Shown here: piece by piece, positions 57,044 to 64,000 of the stretch | Position numbering within the stretch: the stretch's first letter is position 1 | Layout of the letters: each line of letters opens with the position of its first letter | NCBI RefSeq assembly: GCF_035581365.1 | Contig: NZ_CP141590.1 | Span: forward strand, 1,488,001 to 1,552,000 | DNA: 64,000 nt | Direction: 5' to 3' | Source of the DNA: Tsuneonella sp. CC-YZS046 | GTDB taxonomy: Bacteria > Pseudomonadota > Alphaproteobacteria > Sphingomonadales > Sphingomonadaceae | Notes under the pieces: model-generated | What the model was told of the DNA's origin: nothing | Databases searched by the model: none | Seen by the model: only the letters and a program-made list of their open reading frames with translations | Position numbers and translations under genes: made by a program

Positions 57044-57544
57044 ATGCCCGCAATGCTCCTTCGCCTGATCTGCGCCTGCGCCATGCTGTCGCTCGCCGCG
57101 CCCGCCGCCGCCAGGGACAGCCTCGGCGTCTTTTCGGACTGGGCGGCATTCCGCGATCCGAAGGTCCCGCGCTGCTATGCGATCGCCATGCCCGCGCCCA
57201 GCAGGCTGAGGCGCGATTACGAACCCTACGCCAGCGTCGGGACATGGCCCAAGCGCCAGATCCGCAACCAGTTCCACATCCGGCTGTCGCGCCGGATCAT
57301 GGTGAGCCGCCCGATCACCCTTACCATCGGCCGGCAGAGCTTCGAGCTGGCCGGGGGCGGCGGAGATGCCTGGGCGCAGGACAGGCGGATGGATGCTGCC
57401 ATCGTCGCGGCCATCCGCTCGGCGGAGCGCATGACGGTGCGCGCGCGCGACGAACGGGGCAATTCCTTCACCGACAGCTATGCGCTGGCCGGGGCGGAGA
57501 CGGCGATGGACGCCGCCACGCTGGGCTGCGCGAAATTGCGCTAG
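57044..57544 (+). CDS. Invasion-associated locus B (IalB)-like periplasmic protein
   Basis: 166-aa exported protein. Signal peptide (1-22) ends at AAAARD; the mature part begins GVFSDWAAFRDPKVPRCYAI, a pattern shared with IalB-family proteins (W and Cys near the start), followed by a beta-rich domain with a second Cys at the C-terminus (LGCAKLR), which could pair with the first. IalB proteins in alphaproteobacteria are secreted and otherwise poorly defined. The ATG at 57044 is chosen; Met at 57053 is an alternative. Confidence 0.65.
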   Translation: MPAMLLRLICACAMLSLAAPAAARDSLGVFSDWAAFRDPKVPRCYAIAMPAPSRLRRDYEPYASVGTWPKRQIRNQFHIRLSRRIMVSRPITLTIGRQSFELAGGGGDAWAQDRRMDAAIVAAIRSAERMTVRARDERGNSFTDSYALAGAETAMDAATLGCAKLR

Positions 57545-57558
57545 GGCCAGGAACCATG

Positions 57559-57587
57559 AAAAACGGGCCGGAGTTTCCCCCGGCCCG
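57559..57587 (-). terminator. Rho-independent terminator of the 221-aa barrel gene
   Basis: Perfect 8-bp stem, CGGGCCGG (57564-57571) and CCGGCCCG (57580-57587), followed on the minus strand by a run of five T opposite 57559-57563. Located 45 bp beyond the minus-strand gene ending at 57632. Confidence 0.8.
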
Positions 57588-57631
57588 CATCCATCCGCTG
57601 GGGAGCGCAGGCTCCCTCGCGGACGATCCGA

Positions 57632-58297
57632 TCAGAAGCGCCAGCCCACGCTCGCCACGATCTGGTGGCGGTCGGTATCGACATCGAAGCGGTCGCTGTC
57701 CGGGATCGAACCTTCAAAATCCACCTCGGCCTTCTGGTAGTTGGAATAGCGATATTCCAGCTTGGTGAACATGTTCCGGTTCCAGGCCTGTTCCACACCC
57801 GCGCCGGCACGCCAGCCGTCCAGATCGAAATCCTGCTTGAACTCGGTGGTGCCGTCGTTCGACATGATGTCGAGCTTGGTGTTGGTGTAGCCGCCCTTCA
57901 CATACAGCAGCGTGGAGGGACTGATCTTCGCACCGGCGCGCGCGCCGAGATAAAGATCGCGATTGGTCTTCACATTGCCATAGCCGAACCCGGCGAAATC
58001 GCCGCCGGAGAACTTGGACTTGGCGGTGGAATCGCTGATTTCGCCTTCGACGCCGAGCACGACCCCGCCGAGATCCATGTCGTAACCGATGCCTGCGCCA
58101 TAGAGCAGGCCGTCGATGGATTTGTCGTCGTCGCCAAGCGTGTCGTCGATGGAACTTCCGGCCTTCATGATGTCATAGCCCAGGATCGCTTCGACGCGCG
58201 GGCCGGTGAAGGTCGGTTCGCCAGTATCCTGTGCGAAGGCGGGCGAAGTAAGCGCGATTGCCGAGCCGGCGGTTAGGATGGCGATTGTCTTTCTCAT
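57632..58297 (-). CDS. Outer-membrane beta-barrel protein (Omp25/RopB-like porin family)
   Basis: 221-aa outer-membrane protein. Signal peptide at 1-22 (ending SPAFAQD), then amphipathic strands with Gly/Tyr-rich turns (GLLYGAGIGYDMDLGG, YVKGGYTNTKL, EYRYSNYQKAE) and a C-terminal Phe (SVGWRF). Consistent with an eight-strand barrel of the OMP_b-brl type. ATG at 58297 preceded by GGAG at 5 nt. Divergent from rlmN. Confidence 0.9.
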   Translation of the reverse strand: MRKTIAILTAGSAIALTSPAFAQDTGEPTFTGPRVEAILGYDIMKAGSSIDDTLGDDDKSIDGLLYGAGIGYDMDLGGVVLGVEGEISDSTAKSKFSGGDFAGFGYGNVKTNRDLYLGARAGAKISPSTLLYVKGGYTNTKLDIMSNDGTTEFKQDFDLDGWRAGAGVEQAWNRNMFTKLEYRYSNYQKAEVDFEGSIPDSDRFDVDTDRHQIVASVGWRF

Positions 58298-58579
58298 AAC
58301 TACTCCATTCATTCCTGCTTCCGCGGCAGTTTTGCCGTGCGGACTGCTGGAATGATCGGGACAGCAGGGGGTTTCCTTAACCTAACACAACGAAATTATT
58401 GATGTTTTTCGGCAACACTTGCCGCGATGGCCGGTTGCTGCAACGCGGCGAATTGCCGGAACGCAACCCGCGCACGGACGTTGGCGCCCTGTTTTCCGCT
58501 GCATTGCGATGCAGCCGCGCGGGGACCCGTGCCAAGTTTGCTTTGCTTGAACCGCGCGGGCACCTATATGCGCGGCATC

Positions 58580-59824
58580 ATGGCCCATACCCCGCTCATG
58601 CCTATTCCCGGACAGATCGATCCGGTGCCGGTGGCGCGCGAGATCACCCCGCGCGAGGATGGGCGCGTGGACCTGATCGGCCTGCCCCGCAAGCGGATCG
58701 CGGAACTGTTCGAGCAGGCCGGGCTGGACGCGAAGCAGGCGAAGCTGCGCTCGCGCCAGGTATATCACTGGCTCTATCATCGCGGCGTCTCCGATTTCGA
58801 GGCGATGACCGACATCGCCAAGACCATGCGGCCATGGCTGGCGGAGCGCTTCGTCATCGGGCGGCCCGAGATCGTGGAAGCCCAGCACTCCACCGACGGC
58901 ACCCGCAAATGGCTGCTGCGCACGGCGGATGGCCACGATTTCGAGATGGTGTTCATTCCCGATGCCGACCGGGGGACCCTGTGCGTGTCCAGCCAGGTCG
59001 GCTGCACGCTCAATTGCCGCTTCTGCCACACCGGCACGATGCGGCTGGTGCGCAACCTGACGCCCGGCGAGATAGTCGGCCAGGTGATGCTGGCCCGCGA
59101 CGCGCTGGGCGAATGGCCGAAAGGCCGGATGGACGTGGCGGAAGAGGAAGACGAAGCCGCCTATAGCGCCGATGGCCGGCTGCTCACCAATATCGTGATG
59201 ATGGGGATGGGCGAGCCGCTCTATAATTTCGACAATGTCCGCGATGCGCTCAAGCTGGTGATGGACGGCGACGGGCTGGCCTTGTCGAAGCGGCGCATCA
59301 CGCTCTCCACCAGCGGCGTGGTGCCGATGATGGAGCGCTGCGGCGAGGAGATCGGCGTGAACCTCGCCGTCAGCCTGCATGCCGTGACCAAGGAGATTCG
59401 GGACGAGATCGTGCCGCTCAACCGCAAGTTCGGCATCGAGGAATTGCTGGAAGCCTGCGCGGCCTATCCCGGCGCCTCCAACGCGCGGCGGATCACCTTC
59501 GAATATGTGATGCTCAGGGACCGGAACGACAGCGACGAGGATGCGCGCGAGCTGGTCCGCCTGATCCGCAAATACAAGCTGCCCGCCAAGGTCAACCTGA
59601 TCCCCTTCAACCCCTGGCCGGGCGCGCCCTATGAATGCTCCACGCCGGAACGGATCAAGCGCTTTTCCGACATCGTGTTCGAAGCCGGAATCAGCGCGCC
59701 GGTGCGCACCCCCCGCGGGCGGGACATCGACGCGGCCTGCGGCCAGCTCAAGACCGCCGCCGAGAAAAAGAGCCGCGCCGAACTGGATCGGCTCCATGCC
59801 GAAAAGCAGGCGTCACTCGGCTAA
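58580..59824 (+). CDS. rlmN: Dual-specificity RNA methyltransferase RlmN
   Basis: 414-aa radical-SAM enzyme that methylates C2 of A2503 in 23S rRNA and A37 in tRNA. The 4Fe-4S cluster motif is Cys142-x3-Cys146-x2-Cys149 in [11 protein letters not shown]-binding MGMGEPLYN and the resolving-Cys region near the C-terminus ([17 protein letters not shown]) are present. ATG at 58580 is preferred to 58568. A GTTCCGG/CCGGAAC hairpin (59829-59847) follows the stop without a T-run. Confidence 0.97.
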   Translation: MAHTPLMPIPGQIDPVPVAREITPREDGRVDLIGLPRKRIAELFEQAGLDAKQAKLRSRQVYHWLYHRGVSDFEAMTDIAKTMRPWLAERFVIGRPEIVEAQHSTDGTRKWLLRTADGHDFEMVFIPDADRGTLCVSSQVGCTLNCRFCHTGTMRLVRNLTPGEIVGQVMLARDALGEWPKGRMDVAEEEDEAAYSADGRLLTNIVMMGMGEPLYNFDNVRDALKLVMDGDGLALSKRRITLSTSGVVPMMERCGEEIGVNLAVSLHAVTKEIRDEIVPLNRKFGIEELLEACAAYPGASNARRITFEYVMLRDRNDSDEDARELVRLIRKYKLPAKVNLIPFNPWPGAPYECSTPERIKRFSDIVFEAGISAPVRTPRGRDIDAACGQLKTAAEKKSRAELDRLHAEKQASLG

Positions 59825-60117
59825 ACTCGTTCCGGTTGAGCCGGAACCAGCCTGGAATTTGCCCGCGCGATGTTCCGAGACCGCAAGTGATTCCGCTTGC
59901 CTCCAAATCACTCTAACACCCCAAATATTAACGGATATTCATCGCAATCGAGGGGCGTTCGGACATAGAAGCCTGCCCTTGGCGGCAATTCGCCGCCCGA
60001 ATCTCACCGCTCGTCCCGGCTTTCGCGAAAATCCCGCTCGTTCATCTGAAGTTGTGAACCGCCTTCCATCATCGGCCATCGAGACAGGAACAAAATTGGC
60101 TTGGAAAGGCTTCGATC

Positions 60118-60471
60118 ATGAGGAAATTCATTCTTGCAGCGGTAGCGGCCTCGCTGGCTATCCCCACGGCTCCGGCAATGGCGGACCAGCCGCGCCGCTA
60201 CTATAACAAGAAGGCCTATGATTCCCACGGCCGCTATGTCGAACCGCGCCGCCTCGACCGTTCCGACCGGATCTGGCGGGGCCGGGACGGCCGCTATTAC
60301 TGCAAGCGCGACAATGGCACCACGGGCCTGGTGATCGGGGCCGCCGTGGGCGGGCTTGCCGGCCATGAAATCGCCGGAAGCGGGGACAAGACCCTGGGCG
60401 CGATCATTGGCGCGGTCGGCGGCGGCCTGCTCGGCCGGGCAATCGACCGCGGCGATGTGAAGTGCCGCTGA
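60118..60471 (+). CDS. 17 kDa surface antigen-like protein (glycine zipper 2TM)
   Basis: 117-aa exported protein of the Rickettsia 17 kDa antigen type. Signal peptide (1-22, PAMADQ), a Tyr/Arg-rich linker (about 26-62, PRRYYNKKAYDSHGRYVEPR), then a glycine-zipper segment (about 69-108: GLVIGAAVGGLAGHEIAG and LGAIIGAVGGGLLG). No lipobox Cys at the cleavage site. Likely envelope-associated; role unknown. Its last 4 codons and stop are duplicated downstream. The preceding 293 bp after rlmN hold only small hairpins. Confidence 0.85.
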   Translation: MRKFILAAVAASLAIPTAPAMADQPRRYYNKKAYDSHGRYVEPRRLDRSDRIWRGRDGRYYCKRDNGTTGLVIGAAVGGLAGHEIAGSGDKTLGAIIGAVGGGLLGRAIDRGDVKCR

Positions 60472-60487
60472 CTGAAGTGCCGCTGAC
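60458..60487. repeat. 15-bp tandem duplication at the 17 kDa gene end
   Basis: TGAAGTGCCGCTGAC occurs twice without a gap, 60458-60472 and 60473-60487. The stop codon TGA (60469-60471) is in the first unit; the second is non-coding. Confidence 0.9.
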
Positions 60488-60551
60488 GGGGCGATGGCGA
60501 CAGGATAGCTGATGACGCGACAACCCGGGTGACAGGGCAATCCGCGTCGGC

Positions 60552-60705
60552 TTTCCTACACACGGCAAATGTGCTCCATTGCCACTCGATGACAGCCGAT
60601 ATTCCCTCTGATTTCCAGCGTTTCGCCGGATGGCATGGAGCCTCTTGCCCCGCTCCGGAGATTTTTCTCCTGAACAGTGTCAACCCTGTCACCCCCCCTC
60701 CCCCG
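60552..60705 (+). repeat. Dispersed intergenic repeat, copy C
   Basis: TTTCCTACA at 60552-60560, then end block TCTCCTGAACAGTGTCAA and CCCTGTCA to 60691, followed by C-rich sequence to 60705. Matches copies A and B at both ends. Lies between the 17 kDa gene and the SDR gene, ending 17 bp before the SDR start. Confidence 0.7.
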
Positions 60706-60722
60706 TCCGGGCGTTTCGCCGC

Positions 60723-61490
60723 ATGACTCGCCCGGCGGTTCTCGTCACCGGCGGCGCGAAGCGCATCGGTTCCGCGATCTGCCGGGCCTTCGGCGAAGCG
60801 GGCTGGCATGTGGTGATCCATTACGGCCGCTCGCGCGATCAGGCCGAGGCGCTGGCCGCACAATTGCCGAGCGCCGAGATCGTCCAGGGCGACCTCGGCA
60901 ATTGGGTCGACGGCGCGGCCATGATCGGGGCGCTCGCCGCCCGGCTTCCCGATTTTCGCGTGCTCATCAACAACGCGTCGGTGTTCAACCACGACAGCGT
61001 CCAGGCTCTCGACCCCGCGATTTTCGACGAGGCCATGCAGGTCAATGCCGGCACCCCGGCGCGGATGGCGCAGGCCTTCCTCGCTCACGCCCGGGCCGGC
61101 AGCGGGCAGCGGGTGGTGATCCAGATGCTCGATCAGAAGCTCGACAATCCGAACCCCGATTTCTTCTCCTATACCATGAGCAAGCACGCGCTCGCCGCCA
61201 CCGTGCCGATGATGGCGATGGCGGCGGCCGGTTCCGCCGATCGCGTCTATGGCCTGTGCCCGGGCGCGATCCTGCCGAGCCATGACCAGACGGCGGAGGA
61301 AGCGGCCCGTTCCCACCGGCTCAACCTGCTCAAGCGGCTGACCGGGACTGGAGAGATCGCGCAGGCCGCGCTGTTCCTGGCCGAAGGATGGCTCGAAAGC
61401 GGGCAGGTCCTGTTCGTCGATTCCGGGCAGCACCTGCTCGCCCAGCCGCGCGATGTGATCTACCTGGAACGCGAAGGCCGGCAGGGATAA
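60723..61490 (+). CDS. Short-chain dehydrogenase/reductase (FolM-like)
   Basis: 255-aa NAD(P)-binding reductase. TGGAKRIG at 9-16 is the cofactor motif, LINNAS the NNAG-type motif, and YTMSK the catalytic Tyr-x3-Lys. The N-terminal GGAKRIG pattern and QMLDQK region are like FolM dihydromonapterin reductases and pteridine reductases; substrate not proven. ATG at 60723 lies directly after the C-rich end of dispersed repeat C. Confidence 0.88.
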   Translation: MTRPAVLVTGGAKRIGSAICRAFGEAGWHVVIHYGRSRDQAEALAAQLPSAEIVQGDLGNWVDGAAMIGALAARLPDFRVLINNASVFNHDSVQALDPAIFDEAMQVNAGTPARMAQAFLAHARAGSGQRVVIQMLDQKLDNPNPDFFSYTMSKHALAATVPMMAMAAAGSADRVYGLCPGAILPSHDQTAEEAARSHRLNLLKRLTGTGEIAQAALFLAEGWLESGQVLFVDSGQHLLAQPRDVIYLEREGRQG

Positions 61491-61669
61491 AGCGGCATAT
61501 CGCTGGCAGGCAAAATGGCGCAAGGCTATCGCAGCGGTTGCAAGGCCTGATACTATGGGCGACGGAAGGGGCGGATACGGAAGATCGGCCTAATTGCCGG
61601 TGTTGTGCGGGATGGCATGGCTCCGGTGTGCAATCTGCAAGATGAGGGACAGGATGAAGGTTGGGAAAC

Positions 61670-62926
<1,257 letters not shown>

Positions 62927-62985
62927 GTTGCGCCGCATGAGCGCGCCTGATAGGCGGCGCGCGATTCCCACAGCCGGAGCTTTCC

Positions 62986-64000
62986 ATGTCCGAAATCCAG
63001 CGCTCAGAGATCAAGCGTGTCGTCCTCGCCTATTCCGGTGGCCTCGACACCAGCGTGATCCTCAAATGGCTGCAGGTCACCTACAATTGCGAGGTCGTGA
63101 CCTTCACCGCCGATCTCGGCCAGGGCGAGGAGCTGGAGCCGGCGCGCGCCAAGGCGCGGCTGATGGGCGTGCCCGATCAGCATATCTATATCGACGACCT
63201 GCGCGAGGAATTCGTGCGGGACTTCGTGTTCCCGATGATGCGCGCCAATGCGCGCTATGAAGGGGACTATCTGCTGGGCACCTCGATCGCCCGCCCGCTG
63301 ATTTCCAAGCGCCTGATCGAGATCGCGCGGGAAACCGGGGCGGATGCGATCGCCCATGGCGCGACCGGCAAGGGCAACGATCAGGTTCGCTTCGAATTGT
63401 CCGCCTATGCGCTCGATCCCGATATCCGCGTGATCGCGCCCTGGCGCGAATGGGAGCTGACGTCGCGCACCGCGCTGATCGCCTGGGCGGAGCAGCACCA
63501 GATTCCGGTGCCCAAGGACAAGCGCGGGGAAAGCCCGTTCTCTACCGACGCGAACCTTCTCCACACCTCGTCCGAAGGCAAGGTGCTGGAAGATCCGTGG
63601 GAAGAGACGCCGGACTACGTCTATTCGCGCACGGTCAATCCGGAAGACGCGCCCGACCAGCCGGAATATATCACGATCGACTTCGAAAAAGGCGACGGGG
63701 TTGCGCTGAACGGCAAGGCACTCAGCCCGGCCTCCCTGCTGACCGAACTGAACGAACTCGGCCGCAGGCACGGCATTGGCCGCCTCGATCTGGTGGAAAA
63801 CCGCTTCGTCGGCATGAAGAGCCGCGGGATGTATGAAACGCCGGGCGGCACGATCTATGCCGCCGCCCATCGCGGGATCGAGCAGATCACGCTGGATCGG
63901 GGCGCAGCGCATCTCAAGGACGAGCTGATGCCGCGCTATGCCGAGCTGATCTACAACGGCTTCTGGTTCGCGCCGGAGCGGGAGATGCTGCAGACCGCGA
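62986..64000 (+). CDS. argG: Argininosuccinate synthase (partial, 3' end outside window)
   Basis: Ligates citrulline and aspartate with ATP in arginine synthesis. 338 codons are in view. PP-loop AYSGGLDTS at residues 15-23, [13 protein letters not shown] and the [22 protein letters not shown] block identify the family. GGAG precedes the ATG by 6 nt. Runs off the right edge. Confidence 0.98.
   Translation, partial: MSEIQRSEIKRVVLAYSGGLDTSVILKWLQVTYNCEVVTFTADLGQGEELEPARAKARLMGVPDQHIYIDDLREEFVRDFVFPMMRANARYEGDYLLGTSIARPLISKRLIEIARETGADAIAHGATGKGNDQVRFELSAYALDPDIRVIAPWREWELTSRTALIAWAEQHQIPVPKDKRGESPFSTDANLLHTSSEGKVLEDPWEETPDYVYSRTVNPEDAPDQPEYITIDFEKGDGVALNGKALSPASLLTELNELGRRHGIGRLDLVENRFVGMKSRGMYETPGGTIYAAAHRGIEQITLDRGAAHLKDELMPRYAELIYNGFWFAPEREMLQTA

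Overview
The window is high-G+C chromosomal DNA from an alphaproteobacterium, most likely of the order Sphingomonadales (Sphingomonadaceae or Erythrobacteraceae; genus not resolved). The reasons are the CckA hybrid kinase and CpdR receiver of the CtrA phosphorelay, an alphaproteobacterial SOS box (GTTC-N7-GTTC) before recA, an F0-only ATP synthase operon with separate b and b' subunits, SapC, and a eukaryote-like NADP isocitrate dehydrogenase. Genes are densely packed, often with 1-4 bp start/stop overlaps. No phage, transposase, CRISPR array or clear foreign island was seen.

Layout. 1-6650 (minus): the ATP synthase F0 operon atpI-atpB-atpE-atpF'-atpF, cut by the window edge, lies downstream of a ydbH-ynbE-ydbL envelope lipid-transport operon that ends in its own terminator. 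6686-10194: radC, then a fatty acid desaturase divergent from a cytochrome P450 with its 2Fe-2S ferredoxin. 10501-19405 (mostly plus): purB, lapA, pyrF, trpF, then trpB-trpA-accD-folC, interrupted by a GST and a small outer-membrane barrel gene on the minus strand. 19418-28090: two MFS transporters, rluB-rsmD, a secreted hypothetical protein, a UvrD-type helicase, and a GDT1 family transporter behind a yybP-ykoY (Mn2+) riboswitch.

28392-34784: a DEAD-box helicase, a D-2-hydroxyacid dehydrogenase, sapC, an N-formylglutamate amidohydrolase, cpdR and tRNA-Val(GAC). 34852-44564: the branched-chain 2-oxoacid dehydrogenase operon bkdA1-bkdA2-bkdB (minus), icd, an FAD monooxygenase, a GNAT-nitrilase fusion and a CPA2 antiporter. 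44591-54008 (all minus): dapA, smpB, a DUF2062 gene coupled to cckA, recA, a methyltransferase and alaS. 54105-64000 (mostly plus): a lytic transglycosylase, greB with three small genes, an outer-membrane barrel (minus), rlmN, a 17 kDa antigen-like protein, an SDR, cfa and the 5' part of argG.

Most genes are core housekeeping. The less ordinary content is regulatory or structural: the Mn2+ riboswitch with a plausible expression platform, a dispersed intergenic repeat present three times with the same orientation, two adjacent long palindromes between divergent genes, a tandem repeat holding a helicase stop codon, the P450/ferredoxin/desaturase group, and the GNAT-nitrilase fusion. CckA and CpdR, two parts of one cell-cycle relay, lie about 15 kb apart in the window.
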